Shown one piece after another: positions 6,075 through 12,865 of a stretch of DNA of 17,311 nucleotides. Source of the stretch: Thermoleophilia bacterium (GTDB lineage Bacteria > Actinomycetota > Thermoleophilia > Gaiellales > F1-60-MAGs149). The translations under genes were made by a program, and so were the position numbers. Numbering within the stretch: the stretch's first letter is position 1; each line of letters begins with the position of its first letter. The stretch is from contig JAEMTW010000012.1 of the NCBI GenBank assembly GCA_016462095.1, positions 1,858-19,168 of the forward strand, read 5' to 3'. Below the pieces are notes generated by a model. The model saw nothing but the letters and a program-made list of their open reading frames with translations, made no database searches and was not told where the DNA came from.

Positions 6075-8132
6075 TCAGTCGCCGTGGATAAGGTCGGCGG
6101 CCTCGGCCTCGAGCTCGCCCTCATAGATGTAGCGCTCGCGCGGGTCGAACAGTTCGCGCCCAGCGAGGTAGCCCTCGTAGATCGCGTGGTCGAGTTTACG
6201 TACGGCGACACAATCGCCAACACGATGTACGGCGTCGAAGTGCTCTTTCAGCTGCAGGTAGAGCGCGTCATCGGGCTTGGCGCCGGTGGTGACGATGGTG
6301 TCGGCCATCACGTCGGGCTCGGCCTCACCGGTGTAGAGGTTGAAGACCTTGAGCGTCGTGCCCTCGATCGCGCTGACCCATTGGTTGACCTGATACGTCA
6401 TGCCCTTACGCATCGTCCGCTCGTAGAGCGTCGCCATGTCGAGTCCACCGAGCGTGAAGGGAAAGAGCGCGTTCCAGCGCGTCACGACGTGGACCTGGTG
6501 GCCTCGGTCTAGGAGTACCTCGGCGGCGCCGGCAGCCGTGCGCGAGCCATCGTCGTCGAGCAAGACGACGCGGCCTGTGATGCGATCGGAACCCTCGATC
6601 GCCTCCCAGAGGTTAACGACATTGTCCTGCTCCGAACCCGGCAAACGATCGACCATCGGGGTGACGCTCGAGAAGCCCGTCGTGGTCGGGAGAGCGCCCG
6701 TGGCGACGACGATGCCGTCCGGCGCGAGCTCGCGGATGAGGTCGACCGTGGCCGTCGTGCCGAGGCGAATATCGACGCCAGCGAGCGCCATCTGGACCTT
6801 CAGGTCGCGCGTCACGACGTTCCACATGTGGCGACCGGGTGTCTTGACCACCAGCTTCAATTGGCCACCGAGCTCGTCCGACTGCTCGAGCAACGTGACG
6901 TCATGACCGCGTTTGGCGAGCGTGTCGGCGGCCTTCATGCCGGCGGGCCCACCGCCGATGACAACCCAGCGAGCAGGATCTTCGGTTGGCTCGAGGGGGC
7001 CGAAACGCCCCTCGCGTCCGGTCGCCGGATTGACGGTGCAGGAGACGGGGAAACCCTTGTAGATCCGGCCGATACAGCCCTGGTTGCCACGAATGCAGTG
7101 GATGATCTCGTCGGCGCGTCCCTCTGCCGCCTTGTTGGCGAAATCGGGATCGGCGATTAGCGCGCGCGTCATCGCGACCATGTCGGCCTTGCCACTCGCG
7201 ACGATCTCCTCGCCGAGCACGGGGTCCTTGATGCCACCGACTGTAAAGACGGGAATGCTGGAGACGGCCTTGACGCGCGCCGTCATCTCGACGAGGTAGC
7301 CGTCCGGCTCGTCCGAGGGCTGCATCGCCATGTGGATGTTGTGGTATCCAGCCGCCGAGACGTTGATGAAGTCGATTTCACACTGCTCCTGCAGATGCGT
7401 GGCGGCGGCGATCGCATCGTCAAGATCGAGCCCACCCGGCATGAAGTCGTGCAGGTTGAGGCGAATGCCGACCGTCCAGTCAGAGCCAACCTTGGCGCGC
7501 ACCGCATCGATCACCTCGCGCGTCAGGCGCAGGCGATTCTCGAAGGAGCCACCGTACTCGTCGGTGCGCTTGTTGTAGAGCGGCGAGAGAAACTGGTGGA
7601 GCAGGTACGAGTGAGCGATGTGGACCTCGGTGCCGTCGAAGCCACCCTCGCGCGACAGCTCGGCGCAGTGCGCCCACCAGTCGATCAGCTCCTGGATGTC
7701 CTCGCGCTCCATCGCCTTCGGCATCTCGCCGTACGACGGGCTCTTGACGTTCGATGGCCCCCACAAGACACGAATGTCGTCGGCCGAGTCGGAGGTCGCG
7801 TTGCCACCGAAGTGGTTGAGCTGCTCGAAGATCTTGGCACCGTGCTCGTGCACAGCACCGGTCAGGCGCTGGTTTGTAGCGACCGCGTCCTTGAGGTACG
7901 CCCACATGAAGCGCTGGTTGCCTGTCGTCGACGTCGGGTGGACGAGGCGGTTGCCTGTGATCAGCAGTCCCGCGCCACCCTTGGCGCGTGCCACCTGGTA
8001 GTCGACGTCGCGCTGGGTGTCTTGCCCGTTCTGCGAGTACATCTTCGCGTGTGCCGTCTGCATGATGCGATTACGAACTTCGGTCGAGCCGATCGTCAAT
8101 GGGCTCAGGAGGTGCGGGTACTCGCTCGACAT
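6075..8132 (-). CDS. FadH/OYE-family NADH:flavin oxidoreductase
   Basis: A 685-residue protein with the 2,4-dienoyl-CoA reductase layout. There is an Old Yellow Enzyme FMN barrel (about 5-345, including HIAHSYLLHQFLSPLYNKRTDEYGG-type active-site residues), a cysteine segment (346-372) and an FAD/NAD domain with the GGGPAGMKAADTLA fold (from about 393). The family reduces activated C=C bonds or demethylates amines using FMN, 4Fe-4S and FAD; members also occur with mycofactocin clusters. In the cysteine segment I see Cys346, Cys353 and Cys365, but the position equivalent to the second E. coli FadH ligand (Cys337) is Gly349. GAGGGG lies 6 nt before the ATG and a GATAAT box at 8156-8161 may be its -10. 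The substrate is unknown. Confidence 0.9.
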   Translation of the reverse strand: MSSEYPHLLSPLTIGSTEVRNRIMQTAHAKMYSQNGQDTQRDVDYQVARAKGGAGLLITGNRLVHPTSTTGNQRFMWAYLKDAVATNQRLTGAVHEHGAKIFEQLNHFGGNATSDSADDIRVLWGPSNVKSPSYGEMPKAMEREDIQELIDWWAHCAELSREGGFDGTEVHIAHSYLLHQFLSPLYNKRTDEYGGSFENRLRLTREVIDAVRAKVGSDWTVGIRLNLHDFMPGGLDLDDAIAAATHLQEQCEIDFINVSAAGYHNIHMAMQPSDEPDGYLVEMTARVKAVSSIPVFTVGGIKDPVLGEEIVASGKADMVAMTRALIADPDFANKAAEGRADEIIHCIRGNQGCIGRIYKGFPVSCTVNPATGREGRFGPLEPTEDPARWVVIGGGPAGMKAADTLAKRGHDVTLLEQSDELGGQLKLVVKTPGRHMWNVVTRDLKVQMALAGVDIRLGTTATVDLIRELAPDGIVVATGALPTTTGFSSVTPMVDRLPGSEQDNVVNLWEAIEGSDRITGRVVLLDDDGSRTAAGAAEVLLDRGHQVHVVTRWNALFPFTLGGLDMATLYERTMRKGMTYQVNQWVSAIEGTTLKVFNLYTGEAEPDVMADTIVTTGAKPDDALYLQLKEHFDAVHRVGDCVAVRKLDHAIYEGYLAGRELFDPRERYIYEGELEAEAADLIHGD

Positions 8133-8222
8133 GGAAATCCCCTCGTCACAAAATGATTATCAGCAGATTAGTGCAGCGAGGGTGCCAAAGGAAGGACGGG
8201 CGCTAGGCCAGCGAGAGGCGCT

Positions 8223-8837
8223 TTACGGCTTGACGGCGACAAGGTCGACGAGCGCAGACATGCCGCGGTGGCGCGGGCCCTCGTCGAGCTCGCGGTCGTA
8301 CTCCTCGAGCAGTTCGACGCGCAGGGTGGGGAAGATGGTGCTCAGCTCGTCCACGGTGTAGAGGTGGTCGATGGTCTTCGGTCCACCCGTCTTGTAGGCG
8401 AGCTGTCCGGGGCCGTAGCCTTCGAGCAACAAGACGCCGCCCGGCCGTAGCGCTGCCTCGATCTGGGCGAACATCCGTGCGCGGCCGATCGTGTCGGTGA
8501 ACTGGATAAAGATCGCGACGACGGCGTCGTACTGCGCGACGGGCCAGTCCCAGTCTTCGAGATCGACCTGCTCGTGCTTGACGGTGACGCCGCGCTCCAG
8601 TGCCAGAGCACGTGCTTTCTCAATCGCATTCATTGCGGCCTCGACGGCATGGACGCGATGTCCCTGCTCGGCGAGCCACGTGCTGTTGCGCCCCTCGCCA
8701 TCGGCAAGGCAGAGCACCTTGGCGCCTGGCGTTAGGCGACCGGCTTCGCGCACTAAGAATCCGTTTGCAGCCGTGCCGAACTGGTACTCGGGCGAGGAGA
8801 ACTTCTCCTCCCACTGCGCGATGTTCTGCTTGCTCAC
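8223..8837 (-). CDS. Class I SAM-dependent methyltransferase
   Basis: A 204-residue Rossmann-fold methyltransferase of the short soluble type. Motif I is VLCLADGEGRNSTWLAEQG (about 41-59), with acidic Glu66 in HAVEAA at the end of the second strand. Asp92 lies in QVDLEDWD, YDAVVAIFIQF is motif II, and LRPGGVLLLEGYGPGQL the post-motif. Closest general likeness is to TehB/UbiG-like small-molecule methyltransferases; the acceptor is unknown. The start is a GTG without a Shine-Dalgarno sequence, 6 nt after a TGT-CATAAT extended -10 box, so the mRNA is probably leaderless. It sits between the triple repeat upstream and the FadH-like gene 90 bp downstream, and need not be co-transcribed with the cyclase. 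Confidence 0.87.
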   Translation of the reverse strand: MSKQNIAQWEEKFSSPEYQFGTAANGFLVREAGRLTPGAKVLCLADGEGRNSTWLAEQGHRVHAVEAAMNAIEKARALALERGVTVKHEQVDLEDWDWPVAQYDAVVAIFIQFTDTIGRARMFAQIEAALRPGGVLLLEGYGPGQLAYKTGGPKTIDHLYTVDELSTIFPTLRVELLEEYDRELDEGPRHRGMSALVDLVAVKP

Positions 8838-8843
8838 GTCTGA

Positions 8844-8852
8844 ATTATGACA
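8844..8852 (-). promoter_or_regulatory. Extended -10 promoter, leaderless methyltransferase start
   Basis: On the minus strand TGT-CATAAT ends 6 nt before the GTG start codon, the spacing expected if transcription begins on the start codon. The hexamer matches five of six consensus bases and has the extended TGn motif. A convincing -35 is absent; that region abuts the first repeat copy. Confidence 0.55.
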
Positions 8853-8868
8853 CGACTTAACGGTTGAA

Positions 8869-9000
8869 CAGCTTCCTATTGGGGTCAGACCCTTTTAGGA
8901 AGTCAGAGGCCGCTGGATTGTTTGGTTTGTGGATCAGCTTCCTATTGGGGTCAGACCCTTTTAGGAAGTCAGAGGCCGCTGGATTGCTTGGCTAGTTGAT
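8869..9000 (+). repeat. 66-bp tandem direct duplication
   Basis: Units 8869-8934 and 8935-9000 are identical over the first 52 bp (palindrome plus flank AGAGGCCGCTGGATTG) and then differ at a few positions in the last 14. This is a recent partial duplication of half of the doublet. The high identity of the flank, not only of the palindrome, shows a single copying event rather than two independent insertions. Confidence 0.85.
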
Positions 9001-9035
9001 CCGACTTCCTAAAAGGGTCTGACCCCAATAGGAAG
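8869..9035. repeat. Triple REPIN-like cluster: two direct and one inverted 31-bp palindromes
   Basis: Copies lie at 8872-8902, 8938-8968 (same orientation) and 9005-9035 (exact reverse complement). Each has outer arms CTTCCTA and TAGGAAG and inner GGGTCAGACCC, differing from the 818-915 pair only in one base (CTATTG instead of CTAATG). The second and third copies are 36 bp apart, exactly the spacing of the other locus, and form the doublet; the first comes from a 66-bp tandem duplication. The cluster occupies nearly the whole gap between the cyclase stop (its right edge touches the TAG) and the methyltransferase promoter. Confidence 0.85.
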
Positions 9036-9725
9036 CTAGTCCTCGACGATGCCGACGGCGCGAATCGGCGAGCCGGTGGCTGGCACGAGGCGCAGGGGGA
9101 AGCCGAAGAACTGGAAGCGCTGGTTGACGACCTCTTTGAGGTTGTTGAGGTTCTCGTAGTGGGTAATGCCAACGTCGGCGCAGGCGCGATGGTTCGTGTA
9201 CGCGCCGGTCTGGTAGACGAGGTCGGGGCTGATCGTCTCGACACCGAAGATCTTGACGCCCTTGTCCTTCATCCAGTAGACGCACTCCGCCGCAACGCCA
9301 CTAAAGCCGTTGAGGAAGGCGGGCGTGCCAGCCGTCTTGTTGTAGTGGTCGGTGCAGAACAAGAGGATGTCGCCGTGGCGGATCTCCTGGCCGCTGGCGG
9401 CGATTGCAGCCTCCATCTCGGTGACCGTCACCTCATGGCCGGCGGGGTACTCGCGCACGTCGATGCAGACGGCGTCACCACAGAACGTATCGAGCGGCAT
9501 CTCATCGATCTTGGCTGCCTTCGGATCGGGATCGAAGTGGCCGAGCGCGTCCACGTGGGTGGCCGCGTGGTTCGACGTGATGATGATCTGCGCGTCGAAC
9601 GACTTCTCGTCGCCGGTGGCATCGCCGTGCTGCAGATGCCGAAGCACCTGCACGGTGGGGAAGAATGGGTGCAGCTGCGAGTCCTTCGACAGCGGCTGGG
9701 AGAGGTCAATAACGCGGCGGGCCAT
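9036..9725 (-). CDS. Cyclase family protein, second copy (kynurenine formamidase-like)
   Basis: The protein has 229 residues and starts MARRVIDLSQPLSKDSQLHPFFP. The metal motif is NHAATHVDALGHF, with His53, His57, Asp59 and His63. The canonical GTH glycine and the proline are replaced (AATHVDALGH), but all ligand positions are kept. FGVETISPD, TNHRACAD, HYENL and QFFGFPLRLVPATGSP complete the family pattern. The enzyme probably opens or deformylates a small amide in the cytoplasm. It is clearly diverged from the 86-781 copy, so this is not a recent duplication. AGGAG lies 8 nt before the ATG and only 10 bp separate it from the upstream cupin gene, indicating an operon. The TAG stop directly touches the repeat cluster. 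Confidence 0.88.
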   Translation of the reverse strand: MARRVIDLSQPLSKDSQLHPFFPTVQVLRHLQHGDATGDEKSFDAQIIITSNHAATHVDALGHFDPDPKAAKIDEMPLDTFCGDAVCIDVREYPAGHEVTVTEMEAAIAASGQEIRHGDILLFCTDHYNKTAGTPAFLNGFSGVAAECVYWMKDKGVKIFGVETISPDLVYQTGAYTNHRACADVGITHYENLNNLKEVVNQRFQFFGFPLRLVPATGSPIRAVGIVED

Positions 9726-9735
9726 GGTGCTACTC

Positions 9736-10413
9736 CTAGTGGTGGTGCGAGTGGTCGTGGTCGGCAGGATGATCGTGATCGTGCGTGCGGTCTTCGCACT
9801 CGGCGTTGACGTAGCCCGAGCGGAAGGGCTCGGTCGTCCCCAGTTCGGCGTCGAATCGATGGCGCCAAATGCAGCCAGTGTCGTTCGTCAAGAGATGCAG
9901 CGAGACGCTGGTGACGTCGCTCGTCGTGGTGATCTGATGGATGTCGTCGTCGGGTGGGATCAGCGCGAAAAACTCGCCGCGCTTGATTTTGTTATGCGAC
10001 TTCATCTGGACACCGTGGTCGGTCAGGGCGTAGACGTCCTCATCCTGGGTGCCCTGGTAGAGGCCGATCAGTCCCCAAGCGAGGTGGTCATGGATCGGTG
10101 TCGACTTGCCGGGCGGCACGACCAGCGCGAACAGGCAGAGTGAGCCGTCTTGTGCGCGGTAGAGGGCCCACTGTCCGATGCCTTGTCCCATCCCGCTCTC
10201 GGGTGCATCGGCCATGTACTCGGCGGGCAGCCAGTCAGGGTCATCCATCAATGCAGCGAAGGGGACTTCGATGCGCTTGATCGCCTCCTCAACGATGCCA
10301 CCAGCCGCAATTTCGGCCTTGACCTGCGCGATGAAGTCGCGCATCACGGGCGTATCGAGGATGAACTCGGGACCGTGGTGATGAGTATGGAGGAGATGCT
10401 GCGTATCGCACAT
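9736..10413 (-). CDS. Cysteine-dioxygenase-like cupin with His-rich termini
   Basis: A 225-residue cupin of the cysteine dioxygenase / 3-mercaptopropionate dioxygenase class. FALVVPPGKSTPIHDHLAWG supplies His108 and His110, and PPDDDIHQITTTSD supplies His159, giving the three-His iron site. GLYQGTQDEDVY and SVSLHLLTNDTG are typical neighbours of the site. The family oxidises small thiols with O2; members with other substrates exist. Both ends are unusually rich in histidine (residues 6-13, and HDHDHPADHDHSHHH at the C-terminus), suggesting metal storage or handling. The frame extends to 10683, but this would cross the antitoxin start. The ATG at 10413 has no Shine-Dalgarno and lies 7 nt after TACGCT, so it is probably leaderless. 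Confidence 0.82.
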   Translation of the reverse strand: MCDTQHLLHTHHHGPEFILDTPVMRDFIAQVKAEIAAGGIVEEAIKRIEVPFAALMDDPDWLPAEYMADAPESGMGQGIGQWALYRAQDGSLCLFALVVPPGKSTPIHDHLAWGLIGLYQGTQDEDVYALTDHGVQMKSHNKIKRGEFFALIPPDDDIHQITTTSDVTSVSLHLLTNDTGCIWRHRFDAELGTTEPFRSGYVNAECEDRTHDHDHPADHDHSHHH

Positions 10414-10420
10414 GGCGGCC

Positions 10421-10426
10421 AGCGTA
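10421..10426 (-). promoter_or_regulatory. -10 box for the leaderless cupin gene
   Basis: TACGCT on the minus strand ends 7 nt before the ATG. The same hexamer and spacing occur before the CaiB gene (16997-17002), supporting a shared promoter type. No clear -35 is seen. Confidence 0.45.
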
Positions 10427-10634
10427 CAGGTATTCCTTTGCTCCGTGGAGGTCTGGGTGGTGCTCGACCGTGGGAGGTTTGGTGCGGGACGTGTGAATCG
10501 GCGAGCGGTGGTTGTTCGGGTTCGTCCGCGGTGCAGTGCAGTTCGGTCGTCGGTGGCGCCGATCTGTGTGTCGCTGAGCACGTCCGGACTGGCGCGATAC
10601 GCGATGCTGCAGTCATGACACAGGATCTTCATAG

Positions 10635-10640
10635 TATGCT
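10635..10640 (+). promoter_or_regulatory. -10 box for the antitoxin gene
   Basis: TATGCT ends 7 nt before the ATG at 10648, consistent with leaderless transcription of the toxin-antitoxin operon. It overlaps the CATAGTATG dyad, so antitoxin binding there could block the promoter. Confidence 0.4.
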
Positions 10641-10647
10641 TCTCGAT

Positions 10648-10893
10648 ATGCCTCCCGATACGACAATCAAGGTTGAGCGTCAACTACGTGAGCGCATTCG
10701 TGGTGCGGCGCAAAGCAAGTCGATGACGATCAACCAGTTTCTCGAGACGCTGATGAAAGACTACGATCGTCGCGATCGGATGACGCGAGCGGCCGAGGCG
10801 ATGCGGTCGGCGTCGCCTGAGGTGATGGCGGCGTATCGCGCGGAGACCGCGATCTGGGATGTCACCTCGAGCGATGGTCTGGAGGGCTGGTGA
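10648..10893 (+). CDS. Ribbon-helix-helix antitoxin (MazE-like)
   Basis: An 81-residue protein with an RHH DNA-binding half. Strand TIKVE (6-10) is followed by helix RQLRERIRGAAQSK, the turn SMTINQ and helix FLETLMKDY. The rest is an acidic or amphipathic tail ending AETAIWDVTSSDGLEGW, suited to occupying the toxin groove. It would dimerise, bind its own promoter and neutralise MazF. The start is uncertain: ATGs at 10615, 10636 and 10648 share the frame and none has a good ribosome site. The last is chosen because the fold begins there and a TATGCT box lies 7 nt upstream. Its stop overlaps the toxin start (GTGA). Confidence 0.82.
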   Translation: MPPDTTIKVERQLRERIRGAAQSKSMTINQFLETLMKDYDRRDRMTRAAEAMRSASPEVMAAYRAETAIWDVTSSDGLEGW

Positions 10894-11237
10894 TCTCGCT
10901 CGAGACGGGCTCCATTGTCTGGGCAGAGCTTGGTGAGGGAGTTGGCAGAGAACAGGGTGGCCGCCGGCCGGTGGTGGTCATCTCGTCGGCTGACCATCGC
11001 GCGTTAGTGCCTGACCTCGTGGCGGTGGTGCCGGCAACGGGTGTTGATCGCGGTTGGCCAAACCATGTCGAGCTACTGGGCGAGACGGGCCTGAAGTCCC
11101 GGACGTTTGCCATGACTGAGCAGCCGCGTGCGATCAGTCGCGAGCGCATTCATGGCTATGCCGGCACGATTTCGGCGGCGTGCCTGAGCGAGATTGCTAC
11201 CTGGATCGACGACTGGCTGGTCTCGCCGACAGGCTGA
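10890..11237 (+). CDS. MazF/PemK-family endoribonuclease toxin
   Basis: A 115-residue protein starting at a GTG that overlaps the antitoxin stop by 4 bp, with GGAGG just upstream. The PemK/MazF pattern is complete: GSIVWAEL, GREQGGRRPVVVISS (substrate-loop arginine region), VVPATGVDRGWPNHVEL, and KSRTFAMTEQPRAISRERI with the catalytic-region threonine/serine. MazF proteins cleave mRNA or rRNA at short sequences when the antitoxin is degraded. The TGA stop is followed without any gap by the reverse-complement TGA of the P450 gene, so the two converging messages overlap in their 3' ends. The pair may stabilise this accessory region. Confidence 0.9.
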   Translation: MISLETGSIVWAELGEGVGREQGGRRPVVVISSADHRALVPDLVAVVPATGVDRGWPNHVELLGETGLKSRTFAMTEQPRAISRERIHGYAGTISAACLSEIATWIDDWLVSPTG

Positions 11238-12464
11238 TCAGGCGCTGACGAGCCGGGCCGGCAACGTCGACCAGGAGCGCAGCGTGTTGTGCAGGTAGAG
11301 CGTTGGTTCGGCCGTCAGTTCGATGTGTGCGACACGTCGTGCGAACTCTTCGAGCACGGCCTGCGACTCTTGGCGCGAGATCGGCTGGCCGACGCACTGG
11401 TGGATCCCCATCCCGAAGGCGAGCTGGCCCCCAGTGTCGCGGGTGATGTCGAGCTGGTCGGCCGTGTCGCCCCACTTGCGTGGGTCACGGTTGGCGGCGC
11501 CGAGGAAGACGAGCAGCTTTGAGCCTGCTGGCAGGGCGACACCGTCGAGCACCACGTCGCGGCTGGTGGTGCGAAAGAACGCGGTAAAGGGCGACTCGTA
11601 GCGCAGCGTCTCGTCGATCGCGAACTTGATCAGCGTCGGGTCGTCGTGCACCATTGCCCACTGCTCGGGGTGGCGCGCGAGGCAGACCAGCGTGTTGGTG
11701 ATCGCAAAGACGGTCGTGTCGAGCCCGGCCGAGAGCATCGCGCGGATCAGCAGCGTTGCCTGCTCGGGTGGGATCACGCCTGCGTCGGCCTGCTCCCAGA
11801 TCTGTGCGCCCATCCCGTCGGGCGAGAGTGCGCTGCGTTCGCAGTTGGCGAGCACCCACTCGGGTGTGCCTTCGCCGGTGGCGACGTGCTGGCGATGCAG
11901 ATCGTTGTCGGGGCCGAAGAACGAGAAGTTCATCGCGCCATGGCTGAGCAGGTTTTCGCGCCGCCCCTCGCGCCCGATACCAACCGCGTCACCGAAAACA
12001 CGCAGGGTGAACTCCTCGGCAAGGTCGTGGACGAGGTCGGGTGCAGCGGTTGCCAGCACCTGCCCGACGAGTGCCTGGGCGTAGGCGTCGAAGCCCGGCC
12101 GGAGTGCGCGCATCTTGCGGGGAGCAATCACGCTCGTCATCGCCGTACGCATTGGTGTGTGGCGAGGCGGGTCGGATTCGAGGATGCCTTGGGGGCGCCA
12201 GTTTGGCGTCGCGTGGAGGTTCGTTGGGCCCACACCCGCCCCAGAGATGTAGGTCTCGTGGTCGACGAGAATCTCGCGCACCGAATCGAAGCGCGTAAAG
12301 CTGTGCACCCCGTACTGCTCAAGCCAGACCGCAGGCCCCGCGTCGCGCATGCGCTCAAAGAGGGGATAGGGGTCCGTCAGATTCGGGATCGACCAAGGAT
12401 CGTCGGCGAGCGACGAAACCCCTGCTGCTGGTTCGGTCGCCCCCTGCGGTACCTCGATCGCCAT
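11238..12464 (-). CDS. Cytochrome P450, CYP199-like
   Basis: A 408-residue soluble bacterial P450. Residues 246-251 (AGLDTT) are the I-helix oxygen-activation motif, Glu285 and Arg288 the ExxR pair (DETLRYESP), and FGMGIHQCVGQ the haem loop with Cys357. The N-terminal part (GAGVGPTNLHATPNWRPQGILESDPPRHTPMR) resembles CYP199A enzymes that O-demethylate or hydroxylate para-substituted benzoates and similar acids; this likeness is from memory. GGAGGAG lies 7 nt before the ATG. A [2Fe-2S] ferredoxin gene starts divergently 114 bp away and is the likely electron donor, but no ferredoxin reductase is in the window. Confidence 0.92.
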   Translation of the reverse strand: MAIEVPQGATEPAAGVSSLADDPWSIPNLTDPYPLFERMRDAGPAVWLEQYGVHSFTRFDSVREILVDHETYISGAGVGPTNLHATPNWRPQGILESDPPRHTPMRTAMTSVIAPRKMRALRPGFDAYAQALVGQVLATAAPDLVHDLAEEFTLRVFGDAVGIGREGRRENLLSHGAMNFSFFGPDNDLHRQHVATGEGTPEWVLANCERSALSPDGMGAQIWEQADAGVIPPEQATLLIRAMLSAGLDTTVFAITNTLVCLARHPEQWAMVHDDPTLIKFAIDETLRYESPFTAFFRTTSRDVVLDGVALPAGSKLLVFLGAANRDPRKWGDTADQLDITRDTGGQLAFGMGIHQCVGQPISRQESQAVLEEFARRVAHIELTAEPTLYLHNTLRSWSTLPARLVSA

Positions 12465-12566
12465 CTGCTGCTCCTCCGGGGATCACCATACCCCACCGCT
12501 CACCTCAGCAGACGTCGCAGTTCTCGCCAGGCAAGAGCGGTCCGCCGGACGCGCTTTTTCGTGTGG

Positions 12567-12572
12567 GATACT
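12567..12572 (+). promoter_or_regulatory. -10 box for the leaderless ferredoxin gene
   Basis: GATACT ends 6 nt before the GTG start codon, the spacing for a transcript starting at the codon itself. No Shine-Dalgarno is visible. The -35 is unclear. Confidence 0.45.
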
Positions 12573-12578
12573 ACGCCC

Positions 12579-12851
12579 GTGCAAGATCAGTCCTTCACTG
12601 TCGTCCTCAACGATGGCTCCGAGATCGTCGTTGCTGCCGACCAGACGATCCTGAATGCAATCGAGGCGACGGGTCGACGCATGCTCAACTCATGCCGCGA
12701 GGGCAACTGTGGCACCTGCGAAACCGACATCAAATTTGGCGAGGCCGACCATCGCGACGAGGTGCTGACCGACGACGAGAAGGCCGAACAGTTCTCGATG
12801 ATGATCTGCGTGTCGCGCGCTAAGGGCGATCGCATCGGGCTCGATCTCTAA
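12579..12851 (+). CDS. [2Fe-2S] plant-type ferredoxin
   Basis: A 90-residue ferredoxin. Cys39, Cys44, Cys47 and Cys77 give the CX4CX2CX29C spacing of plant-type clusters (SCREGNCGTCE and MMICVSRAKGD). It should pass electrons from an NAD(P)H ferredoxin reductase to the divergently transcribed P450, as in CYP199-type systems; this pairing is inferred from position. The start is GTG, encoding VQDQSFTVVLNDGSE; no ATG is available in frame nearby and the likely -10 is 6 nt upstream. It converges on the BVMO gene with only 14 bp between stop codons. Confidence 0.87.
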   Translation: MQDQSFTVVLNDGSEIVVAADQTILNAIEATGRRMLNSCREGNCGTCETDIKFGEADHRDEVLTDDEKAEQFSMMICVSRAKGDRIGLDL

Positions 12852-12865
12852 CTGGCTGCGCGTGC

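Larger units (their letters stand above)
10414..10647. other. Divergent intergenic region (234 bp)
   Basis: The longest gene-free stretch. It must contain promoters for the cupin gene (minus) and the antitoxin-toxin pair (plus). I see TACGCT near its left end and TATGCT at 10635-10640, plus a small CATAGTATG dyad at 10630-10638 that might be an RHH operator. No RNA gene, tRNA or long hairpin is evident. Confidence 0.4.

Noticed and set aside
818..9035. CRISPR-like geometry: 31-bp palindromic repeats with 35-36-bp spacers
   Set aside because: Only two or three copies per locus, copies are in inverted orientation, the 35- and 36-bp spacers at the second locus share their first 18 bases, and no cas genes are present.
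10414..10683. N-terminal extension of the cupin by 90 residues
   Set aside because: Low-complexity Arg/Thr-rich translation that would cross the divergent region and the antitoxin start; the cupin fold begins after the ATG at 10413.
11646..12578. Plus-strand open frame running into the ferredoxin
   Set aside because: The upstream part is antisense to the P450; only the last 90 codons, from the GTG at 12579, match a ferredoxin.
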